A stretch of DNA of 64,000 bases, taken from contig DAOSNS010000003.1 of NCBI GenBank assembly GCA_035373625.1, positions 1 to 64,000 of the forward strand, in the 5' to 3' direction. A program made the translations under genes and the position numbers. The notes beneath the pieces are model-generated. The model did no database searches, had not been told where the DNA came from, and saw only the letters and a program-made list of their open reading frames with translations. Below, one piece after another: positions 24,159-32,232 of the stretch. Position 1 is the stretch's first letter. Each line of letters starts with the position of its first letter. This DNA comes from DSWT01 sp035373625. Its GTDB lineage: Bacteria > Chloroflexota > Anaerolineae > B4-G1 > SLSP01.

Positions 24159-24539
24159 TCAATGTCCGGTGGCTACGACAAACGCGATCGCCATTCCTCC
24201 ATCATGGCTAAGGCTGATGGCCCACTCGTTCAATCCTTGCGCTTCGGCGAGGGTGCGGGCGCGTCCGTGGAGGATGAGGTAAGGTTTGCCGCTCGCTTCG
24301 TTCAGCGTTTCCACATCCAACCAGCCGATGCCCGCCGGTGAAAGGATGCGCACGCCCACCCCCAACGCTTTGGCGACGGCCTCTTTGGCTGCAAAGCGCG
24401 CCGCCAGTTCTGCCGGGCGACCGCGGCTGTAACGCACCTCGTCGGGCGTGTAGACGCGCGCGAGGAATTTCTCGCCGAAGCGGGCCAAGGCGCGCTCGAT
24501 GCGCGGGATTTCCACGAGATCAACACCGGCGGTGAGCAT
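24159..24539 (-). CDS. acpS: Holo-[acyl-carrier-protein] synthase
   Basis: A 126-residue phosphopantetheinyl transferase that moves 4'-phosphopantetheine from CoA to acyl carrier protein. Mg ligands and signature are intact: GVDLVEIPRIERALARFG (D at residue 7) and AARFAAKEAVAKALG (Glu and Lys), then ISLSHDGGMAIAFV. Standard length. It begins three bases after the M16 peptidase gene end and is the last gene of that leftward operon. Confidence 0.96.
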   Translation of the reverse strand: MLTAGVDLVEIPRIERALARFGEKFLARVYTPDEVRYSRGRPAELAARFAAKEAVAKALGVGVRILSPAGIGWLDVETLNEASGKPYLILHGRARTLAEAQGLNEWAISLSHDGGMAIAFVVATGH

Positions 24540-24542
24540 AGC

Positions 24543-25826
24543 TTATACGGCCGGCCCCGCAATGGCGAGCGCGTAGTGTTCAGGGTCGAGCCAACGCTGC
24601 GCGACCTCCTGGACTTGCTGTGGCGTGACGGCGTTAATCATCTCTGGATAGCGTTGCAGATAATCCAGGCCCAGATTGTAGCGCTCGATGTTGAGCAAAG
24701 CGTGGGCGACACCGCCGTTGGTTTCCAGTTGCAGCGGCAGGCTGCCGGTGAGCAGCGCTTGACTGTCTTGAAGCTCTTCTTTGGGGACGCGCTCTTCACG
24801 GATATGCCGTAGTTCTTCCAGGATGAGCGCCACGGTCTTGTCCACGTTCATGGGGTTGACGCCGGCGATGATACGCCAGGGGCCGGGCGCGCGGCCTCCT
24901 TCGAGGCTGCTATACACGTAGTAGGCCAGGCCGTTGGCTTCGCGGACGACTCTCCCCAGGCGTCCGTACATTCCGAAAACGCCGAACACGGTGTTGGCGA
25001 CGAAGCAGGGGATGAAGTCGGGATCCAGGCGTGCCGGGCCGGGCCATCCCAAGATAAGGTCGCTTTGCGTCTTGTCGTCAATGCTCAGCCGTTGGATGCG
25101 ACGCTCACCGAGCCGGGGAACGGGCGGCAAAGGTGGGCGTGCCGGACGACTACCTTGCCAATCGCCAAAGGCATCGGCGATGGCCTGCGCGACGACGGCG
25201 GCTTTGACCGCACCGACGACGGCGATGACCATAGCCTGCGGGGTGTAGAACCGGCTATGGAACTGCACCAGGTCATCGCGGGTGATGCGCTGGATGGTAT
25301 CGAAATAACCGGTCTGGCTCCAATGGAGCGGGTGCTCTTCCGGGTAAGCCAGCCCTCGGAAGGTCAGGGCGGCCATGCGCTGAGTGTCATTTTCGCGTTC
25401 CTGGATGTCGGTGAGGATTTCGGCGCGGGCTTTTTCGACCTGTTCTTTCTCGAAGGCCGGGTTGCGCAACACATCGCCGAGAATGTCCAGAAGCAGGGGC
25501 AAATGTTCGGCCAGTCCCTTTGCGCCGAAGGATGTGGAGTGGGTGCCTGCGCTCAGATCGAAGCTCGCGGCGATGGACTCGATCTCTTCGTAGAGCTGGG
25601 CGAAATTGCGCTTGTGGGTGCCGCGTTCCAACACGTCGGCGGTGAATCCGGCCAACCCGATTTTGTCGCGGGGCACATCCGCCGCACCGGCTTCCAGGTA
25701 GCCGCTGACGACGACGGTGGGGCTGGCGGAGTTTTCGCGGATCAGCAGCGTGATGCCGTTGGGCAGCGTCTGGCGCACAATATCGTTGGGGCCGGGTAAA
25801 GATAGGACGGGTTTTCGTCTGTGCAT
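24543..25826 (-). CDS. M16-family peptidase-like subunit lacking the zinc motif
   Basis: A 427-residue M16 (insulinase-like) protein that pairs with the gene just upstream. In the place of the HxxEH zinc site it reads GLAGFTADVLERGT, so it cannot bind zinc and should be the non-catalytic partner. The family's C-terminal substrate motif R-GLAY-V is intact (VVREANGLAYYVYSSLEGGR). Heterodimers of one active and one inactive M16 subunit are an established arrangement. GGAG precedes ATG 25826; 87 bases separate the genes. Confidence 0.9.
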   Translation of the reverse strand: MHRRKPVLSLPGPNDIVRQTLPNGITLLIRENSASPTVVVSGYLEAGAADVPRDKIGLAGFTADVLERGTHKRNFAQLYEEIESIAASFDLSAGTHSTSFGAKGLAEHLPLLLDILGDVLRNPAFEKEQVEKARAEILTDIQERENDTQRMAALTFRGLAYPEEHPLHWSQTGYFDTIQRITRDDLVQFHSRFYTPQAMVIAVVGAVKAAVVAQAIADAFGDWQGSRPARPPLPPVPRLGERRIQRLSIDDKTQSDLILGWPGPARLDPDFIPCFVANTVFGVFGMYGRLGRVVREANGLAYYVYSSLEGGRAPGPWRIIAGVNPMNVDKTVALILEELRHIREERVPKEELQDSQALLTGSLPLQLETNGGVAHALLNIERYNLGLDYLQRYPEMINAVTPQQVQEVAQRWLDPEHYALAIAGPAV

Positions 25827-25913
25827 AATGTCTCCAAATAGTTCTCAGTTAAACGCTCGTGTGGTTGATAACCCCGATCGCTATGTGGGTTTCTGTGGAT
25901 AGAAAATGGATTC

Positions 25914-27182
25914 TCATTTGGGGGTCAGATACCAGCCGACAGTGCGATTTTGGGGACGCAGGTAGGTCTGTGCAACGCGCTGAACGTCCTCAACGGTGAC
26001 GGCGGCAAGTTTATCCACGTAACGCAGAAACCATCCGTAATCGGCGAAGATTTCGCTGTAGCCGAGCCAAAACGCCTGGTTGGTGGTGCTTTCGCTGGCA
26101 TAGGCGAACAGCGCGCGCGCCTGTCGTTGCGCTTTTTCCAGCTCCGCCGGCGTGACCGGCGTGTCCTGCAAACGCTCGATTTCGATGTTCAACGCGGTTT
26201 CCAGGTCAATTAACGCGCGTCCCGGCCATGCCGTCGCCGTGAGGTGGTAGAGGCCCGGGTCTACGGTGGCGGACAGGCTGCCGTCAATGTCTACGGCAAA
26301 TTCTTTGGCTACCAATGCCTGGTAAAGACGGCTGGTGTGGTTGGTGATGTTCGCACTGCTGACCAGGAACCCCGACGCTCCGGCAAGGATGGCGTTGAGG
26401 ATCGTGAGGGCGAAGAAGTCTTCATGGCGCGCTTCTGGAATGTGGTAGGCGACGGTCAAATAATCCGTTTGCCCGGCGCCTTCGACGACCACACGCCTTT
26501 CGCCACGCTGCGGCGGTTCGACGGCAGTGACCGGCGGTGCATCCGGACCGGCGGGGATGTTGCCGAAGTAGCGTTCACTCAGCCGCTCGATTTCGCCGGC
26601 GTTGAAATCCCCGGCAATCGCCAGGACGGCATTATTGGGCGTGTAGTACGTCTGATAGTGGTTGTAGAGCATATCGCGGGTCATGGTTTGCAGATCGCAG
26701 AGATGCCCTACGGTTTCGTGTCCGTAAGGGTGGACGCGATAAGCAACGGCCTGGACTTCTTCGCCGAGCAGGAAGAGCGGCGAATTTTCGTTGCCCTGAC
26801 GTTCGCTGATGATGACGGTGCGTTCGGATTCCACCGCTTCGGGGTCGAAGATGATGTTGCGCATGCGGTCGGCCTCGATGTCGAGGGCGAGGGAGATTTT
26901 GTGCGCCGGCAACGTTGCGTAGTAGGTGGTGAAGTCATTCCACGTCATCCCGTTGTACATGCCCCCTTCGCGGGCGACGGCCTGGTCGGCCTTGCCTTCG
27001 GGCCAGCGCGCCGAGCCTTTGAATGCCATGTGCTCGACCCAATGTGAGATGCCTGTGATGCCCTGGTGCTCATTGCGGACGCCGACGCGGTACCAGACCC
27101 ACACGCTGACAACCGGAGCGGCATGGCTTTCACGGATGAGAACTTTCAAGCCGTTATCCAGGGTGGTGCGCAATAAATTCAT
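25914..27182 (-). CDS. M16-family zinc metallopeptidase (catalytic subunit)
   Basis: A 422-residue peptidase with the inverted zinc motif HWVEH at about residues 47-51 (GISHWVEHMAFKGS) and the third ligand Glu about 75 residues later (DPEAVESERTVIISE). No signal peptide, so it acts in the cytoplasm, probably on peptides together with the inactive partner. Its start overlaps the end of the PfkB-kinase gene by 29 bases. Confidence 0.94.
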   Translation of the reverse strand: MNLLRTTLDNGLKVLIRESHAAPVVSVWVWYRVGVRNEHQGITGISHWVEHMAFKGSARWPEGKADQAVAREGGMYNGMTWNDFTTYYATLPAHKISLALDIEADRMRNIIFDPEAVESERTVIISERQGNENSPLFLLGEEVQAVAYRVHPYGHETVGHLCDLQTMTRDMLYNHYQTYYTPNNAVLAIAGDFNAGEIERLSERYFGNIPAGPDAPPVTAVEPPQRGERRVVVEGAGQTDYLTVAYHIPEARHEDFFALTILNAILAGASGFLVSSANITNHTSRLYQALVAKEFAVDIDGSLSATVDPGLYHLTATAWPGRALIDLETALNIEIERLQDTPVTPAELEKAQRQARALFAYASESTTNQAFWLGYSEIFADYGWFLRYVDKLAAVTVEDVQRVAQTYLRPQNRTVGWYLTPK

Positions 27183-28107
27183 TGACTTCCTCCATTGTTG
27201 GCAGACCGGCTTGCGCGCCGGGTTGCCGTAGTTTCAGGGCCGCGACGGCCATACCTGTATACACCGCTTGTTCCAGCGGGAGGCCTTGGTGCAGCCCGGT
27301 GATGACGCCGGCTGTGAAGGCATCGCCGGCACCTGTGGTGTTCTGCACGGTGTCTACGGGATAGGCAGGCAGCTTTATAAGCCTGTCCCCGATGCCTAAA
27401 AGCACGCCGTCCCCTCCACAGGTCAGGATCAGCGGACTGTGCCCCCGGCCGAGCAGCCGTTGTGCGGCGTCTTCGGGTGTTTCTGCGCCGGTCAACGCGG
27501 CGGCCTCGATGCGGTTGACGATCAGCAAATCCGCATGTCGGGCAATGTCGAGCACGGCCTGGGGGCCTTCGGGCCAGCGCACATCGGCCGGTGTATAAGA
27601 GATGAAAAGGCCCCATGCGTGCGCCGTAGCTATTGCCGCCAGCGCCACGGCGCGATAGGTTGGCCCAATGTGCAGCAGGCCAGCAGTTCGGATGATGGCG
27701 TGGTTGACTTCTTCTGGCTTTTCGAGCGTCGTTGTGCCGGGGAGACCGTAGATCATCCGTTCCCCGCCCGGTGTGACGGCGATAAAGCAGCTATGTGTGG
27801 CCGTGTGGACGCGCGTGAGCATGGCCGAAGTGTCCACGCCGGCACGGGCGAGCTGTTCGCGCAGGAACATGCCACTGTCATCATCGCCGGTGGCGCCCAG
27901 CAGCACCACGCGGTTGCCGAGACGTGCAAGCGCCACCGCAATATTCGCGCCGACGCCGCCCGGCCGGCGATAGAGAGCGGTAGCGACAACGTTGCCGTCA
28001 ACGGCGGGAAAATACGGCACGTGCGCTTCGATATCGAGCGCCGGCCCGCCGATGACGACAATCGGGCGGTCAGGGAAGTTCTGCGATGCCTTCGCCGTTG
28101 TACCCAC
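27154..28107 (-). CDS. PfkB-family carbohydrate/nucleoside kinase
   Basis: A ribokinase-type sugar kinase of about 300 residues. The N-terminal GG motif (YRRPGGVGANIAVALARLG) and the C-terminal ATP/catalytic motif (NTTGAGDAFTAGVITGLHQG with catalytic Asp) are intact; IVVIGGPALDIEAH is the normal start of the fold. The start is uncertain: there is no ATG, GTG or TTG between the upstream gene's stop and IVVIGG. GTG 28107, inside the end of the dehydrogenase gene, is given here; an ATT start at 28062 would give a more typical length. Substrate cannot be told. Confidence 0.82.
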   Translation of the reverse strand: MGTTAKASQNFPDRPIVVIGGPALDIEAHVPYFPAVDGNVVATALYRRPGGVGANIAVALARLGNRVVLLGATGDDDSGMFLREQLARAGVDTSAMLTRVHTATHSCFIAVTPGGERMIYGLPGTTTLEKPEEVNHAIIRTAGLLHIGPTYRAVALAAIATAHAWGLFISYTPADVRWPEGPQAVLDIARHADLLIVNRIEAAALTGAETPEDAAQRLLGRGHSPLILTCGGDGVLLGIGDRLIKLPAYPVDTVQNTTGAGDAFTAGVITGLHQGLPLEQAVYTGMAVAALKLRQPGAQAGLPTMEEVNEFIAHHPG

Positions 28108-29398
28108 GGCCGATCGCCATATATTTGAAGCCCAGCTCGCGCACCGTTTGGGGATCGTAGATGTTGCGTCCGTCAACCAGGATCGGTTCGTGCATGGCGT
28201 CACGGATGCGCGCCAGGTCAAGGTGCTTGAATTCGTTCCATTCGGTAATGAGGATGAGCGCGTCGGCCCCTTCGGCCAGAGCGTAAGGGCTTTCCGTCAT
28301 TTCCACTTCCGGCAGCAGACGTCGCGCGTTCTCCATGGCCACCGGATCGTAGGCGCGCACCTTCGCGCGCTCGCGCAGCAGGTCCCAGGCAATGTCAAGG
28401 GAAGGTGCTTCACGCATATCATCGGTATTGGGCTTGAAGGCCAGTCCCAGCAGGCCGATGACTTTGCCTTCAAGGTTGCCATCGAGCATTTTCTTGACTT
28501 TGCGGATAGCTGCCTTGCGCTGGTCGGTATTGATGTCCATGACGGCGTGGATCAGTTGGGGATGCCGTCCGGCGACTTCGGCCATATAGGCCAGCGCCTT
28601 GACATCCTTTGGGAAGCACGAACCGCCCCAGCCCAGGCCGGCGTCCAGGAACGCCGTGCCGATGCGTTTGTCCAGTCCCATGCCGCAGGCCACTTCCTTC
28701 ACATCGGCTCCCAGGGCTTCGCAGATGTTGGCAATCTCATTGATGAAGGAAATCTTGGCTGCCAGGAAAGCATTGGAGGCGTACTTGATCATTTCCGCCG
28801 TGCGCAGGTCGGTGATCATGATCGTGGTGCGCAGCGGTAGGTGCAGTTGGGCGACCTTCGCGGCGGCTTCGCGGTTGGTCGAGCCGAGGATGACACGGTC
28901 GGGATTCATAAAGTCGGAGATGGCCGACCCTTCGCGCAGAAATTCAGGGCAGGAGACTACGGCAAATTCGGGAGCGTCGGGGCGACGGTTGTGGATGATG
29001 TCGGCCACCCAGTCACCGGTGCCCACCGGCACGGTGGATTTGTTGATGATGATTATGGGATGATCCATCACATCGGCGATGGATTCTGCCGCCATCCGCA
29101 CATAGCGCAAGTCGGCCTGTCCGTCCACATCCGACGGCGTGCCCACGGCGATAAAAGCGAATTCGACATCTTTGAGTGCTTCGGTGTAAGAGGTGGTGAA
29201 GGACAGCCGTCCGGCCTTGACGTTGCGCGTCACCAACTCTTCCAGTCCGGGTTCGTAGATAGGCATGATCCCTTTGTTGAGGTTCTCGATGCGCGCCTCG
29301 TTGATATCCAGACAGCGCACGCGGTTGCCCAGGTCCGCGAAACAGGCTCCACTCACCAGTCCAACGTATCCCACTCCAATCACGGCAATATTCTTCAT
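28070..29398 (-). CDS. UDP-glucose 6-dehydrogenase family protein
   Basis: A 442-residue enzyme that oxidises a nucleotide sugar (most likely UDP-glucose to UDP-glucuronate) using two NAD. The Rossmann motif is GVGYVGLVSGACFADLG; the catalytic Cys lies in GWGGSCFPKD and the Lys in EMIKYASNAFLAAKISFINE. The C-terminal UDP-binding domain has LGLAFKPNTDDMREAPS. GDP-mannose dehydrogenase is the alternative reading. AAGGAG precedes ATG 29398. Confidence 0.92.
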   Translation of the reverse strand: MKNIAVIGVGYVGLVSGACFADLGNRVRCLDINEARIENLNKGIMPIYEPGLEELVTRNVKAGRLSFTTSYTEALKDVEFAFIAVGTPSDVDGQADLRYVRMAAESIADVMDHPIIIINKSTVPVGTGDWVADIIHNRRPDAPEFAVVSCPEFLREGSAISDFMNPDRVILGSTNREAAAKVAQLHLPLRTTIMITDLRTAEMIKYASNAFLAAKISFINEIANICEALGADVKEVACGMGLDKRIGTAFLDAGLGWGGSCFPKDVKALAYMAEVAGRHPQLIHAVMDINTDQRKAAIRKVKKMLDGNLEGKVIGLLGLAFKPNTDDMREAPSLDIAWDLLRERAKVRAYDPVAMENARRLLPEVEMTESPYALAEGADALILITEWNEFKHLDLARIRDAMHEPILVDGRNIYDPQTVRELGFKYMAIGRGYNGEGIAELP

Positions 29399-29448
29399 TG
29401 ATTCGTCTCCTTGCGGTGTGATTTTGTGAAGTGTTTAGAAGTTGTGAA

Positions 29449-29476
29449 ATGATACCACAATTGTGACATTTTCCAA
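29449..29476 (-). promoter_or_regulatory. Probable promoter of the UDP-glucose dehydrogenase operon
   Basis: Minus-strand TTGGAA (complement of 29471-29476) and TATCAT (complement of 29449-29454) with a 16-base spacer, about 45 bases before the ribosome binding site. Confidence 0.5.
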
Positions 29477-29526
29477 CCTTTGGGGTATACTGATTAAGGA
29501 TAACGTTTTGTTGGGTCCACCAGCCG

Positions 29527-30534
29527 CTACTTCGTCGCAAACGTATCAATCATCAACCGCACATCCCCCAACGGGTACAAAATCGGGCACGTTGCACCGC
29601 GTTTGATGTACTCTTTCACTTTGGCGCGAGCTTCCGCCGGGGTGCCGGTGGCGGTGATCTTCAATACCAGCTCATCAGGGACGTAGACCATCGCCTTTTC
29701 GATCTGTTCTTTGGTGGCCGGCCAGCCCAGGATGCTCTGGATTTTCTCCACCACTTCTTTTTTCACGCCGCTGGCTTTGGCAATGTGCGGCTGTTGCGCC
29801 AGGTATTGCGTCAGCAGCATCTTCGCGCCGCGGATGGCCTCTGCCTGATCCTCGTGGACCGAGCAGACAACAAGTTGCGGACGGTCGAGGTCGTAGACGG
29901 TACGCCCGACCCTGCGCGCGCCCTTATCCAGCAATTCCATCGCTTCGTCGTTGTACTCCGGCGGCACGCAGTAGTTGAGCAATGCGCCATCGGCGATCTC
30001 CCCGGTCAACTCCAGCATTTGCGGGCCGGTCGCGCCGATCATTATGGGGACATGACGTGGCTCCCTTCGCCCGTGGACAACGTCCAACTCGATGTTGTTA
30101 ACATAATGGAATTCGCCGTGATACGTCACCCGCTCCATCGCCAATAGCTTGCGCATCACTTCGATGGTTTCGCGCATTGCCAGGAGTGGCTTGCGGCGGT
30201 CTATGCCGACGTTTTTTGCCAGCGGGTCCCACCACGCACCGATGCCGCAGATGATGCGATTCGGCGCGAGGTCATCCAGCGTGAGAAACGTCGCCGCCAG
30301 CAGGCCGATATTGCGCGTCCAGTTGTTGATGACGCCCGAACCGACTTTGATGGTCTGGGTGACTGCCGCGAAGGCCGCCATCGGCACAATCGCGTCGCGG
30401 ACGAGGCGACTTTTGGCCTGCCAGACGGCTTCGAAGCCGCGCTCCTCGGCATATTGAACGTAGGCCATCCCATCTCGAATGGGGTGCGCATCCTGTAAAT
30501 ACAATCCTACCCGTGGAATATCGTTTTGTGGCAT
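29527..30534 (-). CDS. LLM-class F420-dependent oxidoreductase
   Basis: A 335-residue luciferase-like TIM-barrel enzyme of the family that includes methylene-tetrahydromethanopterin reductase. Typical elements: YAEERGFEAVWQAKSRLVRD, VGSGVINNWTRNIGLLA (the non-prolyl cis-peptide region binding F420) and PIMIGATGPQMLELTGEIADG. Substrate unknown. Its place just after CofE and F420 reductase genes supports F420, rather than FMN, as cofactor. AGGAGGTTACC precedes ATG 30534. Confidence 0.88.
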   Translation of the reverse strand: MPQNDIPRVGLYLQDAHPIRDGMAYVQYAEERGFEAVWQAKSRLVRDAIVPMAAFAAVTQTIKVGSGVINNWTRNIGLLAATFLTLDDLAPNRIICGIGAWWDPLAKNVGIDRRKPLLAMRETIEVMRKLLAMERVTYHGEFHYVNNIELDVVHGRREPRHVPIMIGATGPQMLELTGEIADGALLNYCVPPEYNDEAMELLDKGARRVGRTVYDLDRPQLVVCSVHEDQAEAIRGAKMLLTQYLAQQPHIAKASGVKKEVVEKIQSILGWPATKEQIEKAMVYVPDELVLKITATGTPAEARAKVKEYIKRGATCPILYPLGDVRLMIDTFATK

Positions 30535-30560
30535 GGTAACCTCCTAAATGTATGTGAGGA

Positions 30561-30634
30561 TCAGCGAATGAAAGAATCAGCGAATGAAAGAATGTGCAGA
30601 AAACTCGCTGATTCACTGATTCTTCGATTCTTTT
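30561..30634. repeat. GAATCAGC/GAATGAAA repeat tract between cofE and the LLM gene
   Basis: Two copies of CAGCGAATGAAAGAAT are followed by inverted units (GCTGATTCACTGATTCTT and CGATTCTTT). The tract fills the gap right up to the cofE stop codon and can fold as a hairpin. Confidence 0.75.
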
Positions 30635-31402
30635 TTATCTGAACAAGTCTTTCTCTGGCGGACGCTGCATGTCGGTAGCGCGACCGTCGCCACGGGGATA
30701 GGTGGCACCGCGAATGACGACGACGGGCAGTCCCTCCGCAGCCTGTCCGATGACCAGACCCGCCGCGGCCGCCAGTTCATCGGCGCGGGCAACTGTGGTG
30801 ACACGCAGCGTGTAGCCGAACATGTCCGTTTGCCCGCGCAGGTCGGCGATGGGCAGCATGCCGGCGACGCCGATTGCCACGTTCACCGTTCCCAGTCGCC
30901 ATGCACGCCCGTGTGTATCGCTGATGATGACGGCAATATCTGCGCCGGTCGCCGCCATTAGCTTTTCGCGGATGCGGCGCGCCGAGGCGTCGGGGTCCTC
31001 CGGCAGCATGAGGGCGATTTCGCCTTCGGGGCCGGCGACGTTGGAACGGTCCACGCCGGCGTTGGCGCAAATCCAGCCGTGGTGCGTCTCCATAATCAAA
31101 GTGCCCTCGCGCTGCCGCACCACGCCCCGTGATGCGCGTAGAATCACCTCGACCAGGCGCGGGTCTTTGTGGGTTTCGGCGGCAAGGGTCATCGCCCGCG
31201 GTGAAGGTTCCACATCCGCCAGCTTTACAAGGCACCCTTCGGCCTTGGAGATGATTTTGTGTGTGACGACCACGACATCGCCGTCTAGCAGCGTCAGCTT
31301 TGCTTGCTTCAAGGCGTTAAGGACCAATTGCGCCACGTCATCCCCGACTTGAACGCGGGGGATGTCCGGTAGGCCGTAGAGTGTGATGGATGGTGTAATC
31401 AC
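30635..31402 (-). CDS. cofE: Coenzyme F420-0:L-glutamate ligase
   Basis: A 255-residue CofE/FbiB-N-type ligase that adds the gamma-linked glutamates to F420-0 using GTP. Characteristic stretches: DGDVVVVTHKIISKAEG, TLIMETHHGWICANAGVDRSN, ISDTHGRAWRLGTVNVAIG and DMFGYTLRVTTVARADELA. Length matches archaeal CofE. ATG 31402 overlaps the stop of the F420 reductase gene (ATGA type), showing translational coupling. Confidence 0.95.
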   Translation of the reverse strand: MITPSITLYGLPDIPRVQVGDDVAQLVLNALKQAKLTLLDGDVVVVTHKIISKAEGCLVKLADVEPSPRAMTLAAETHKDPRLVEVILRASRGVVRQREGTLIMETHHGWICANAGVDRSNVAGPEGEIALMLPEDPDASARRIREKLMAATGADIAVIISDTHGRAWRLGTVNVAIGVAGMLPIADLRGQTDMFGYTLRVTTVARADELAAAAGLVIGQAAEGLPVVVIRGATYPRGDGRATDMQRPPEKDLFR

Positions 31403-32061
31403 GGCAACCCGGTGATGCGGATGCCCGACCCCGGCACTTTGTAGCGGATGTTGATGCCGATCAGGATTGAGGTCAGCCCCTCGACTACTTTGGCGTTGAC
31501 CAGCGGCCCGGCATCAATCCCGCGTGTGCCGATGTCCCCGGCAAGCTGGATGGCGATGGCTTTGGCGGCTTTTTTATCTCCGCAGACGAGCACATCACAC
31601 TCGATGGGATGATCGGGGTCTTCCAGCGTGTGCGCGCCGACGTTTTGGAAGGCGGCAACCACGTCCACATCCGGGCCGAGGATGGCCTGTGCCTGTTCGG
31701 AGGCCGAACCCTCCGGCGGGATGTAGACCTGTGCGACTTTGGGCGGGTTCAGGGCGACATTGACATTGATCAGCGTTTTGCCGCGCAGTGCGTCTTTGAG
31801 TGTTTCCAGCAGGGCGTTTTGCGCGGCATAGGGCACGGTCAACACGGCAACGTCACAAGCCCGTGCTGCCTCAAGATTCGTCATGCCGTTGACCAGCGGG
31901 GCGCCGAGTTTCACGTTGATCTCGGCGGCGACGCGCTGTGCCTTTTCCGCCTCCCGCGATCCGATGATGACGGTGTGCCCGGCTTTAGCCCAGCGCATGG
32001 CCAGGCCGGGTCCCTCGTTGCCCGTCCCGCCGAGGATGGCCAGGGTGTATTTTGGTTTCAT
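31399..32061 (-). CDS. NADPH-dependent F420 reductase
   Basis: A 220-residue Fno-type enzyme that passes hydride between NADPH and F420. LAILGGTGNEGPGLAMRWAK and VIIGSREAEKAQ at the N-terminus are the NADP-binding loop, with Arg after the second strand for the phosphate. VLTVPYAAQNALLETLKDAL and AAFQNVGAHTLED follow. It supplies reduced F420 for the LLM enzyme two genes downstream. AAGGAGACCCCCC precedes ATG 32061. Confidence 0.94.
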   Translation of the reverse strand: MKPKYTLAILGGTGNEGPGLAMRWAKAGHTVIIGSREAEKAQRVAAEINVKLGAPLVNGMTNLEAARACDVAVLTVPYAAQNALLETLKDALRGKTLINVNVALNPPKVAQVYIPPEGSASEQAQAILGPDVDVVAAFQNVGAHTLEDPDHPIECDVLVCGDKKAAKAIAIQLAGDIGTRGIDAGPLVNAKVVEGLTSILIGINIRYKVPGSGIRITGLP

Positions 32062-32074
32062 GGGGGGTCTCCTT

Positions 32075-32232
32075 ATTAGTCGTTAGTCGTTAGTCATTAG
32101 TCGTTAGTCGTTAGTCGTCAGTCGTTAGTCATTAGTCGTCAGTCGTTAGTCGTTAGTCGTCATTCGTCAGTCGTCAGTCGTTAGTCGTCAGTCGTTAGTC
32201 GTTAGTCGTTAGTCGTTAGTCATTAGTCGTTA
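32075..32232. repeat. Long TTAGTCG/TTAGTCA heptamer array
   Basis: About 22 tandem 7-nt units (TTAGTCG, TTAGTCA, CAGTCG variants) occupy the full gap between the glycosyltransferase stop and the F420 reductase ribosome binding site. The stop codon TAA (complement of 32230-32232) and the final Ser codon of the upstream gene are within the array. The same unit forms the array at 51482-51622. Confidence 0.95.

Noticed and set aside
32075..32232. CRISPR array
   Set aside because: Units are only 7 nt with no spacers; this is a short tandem repeat, and no cas genes are present in the window.
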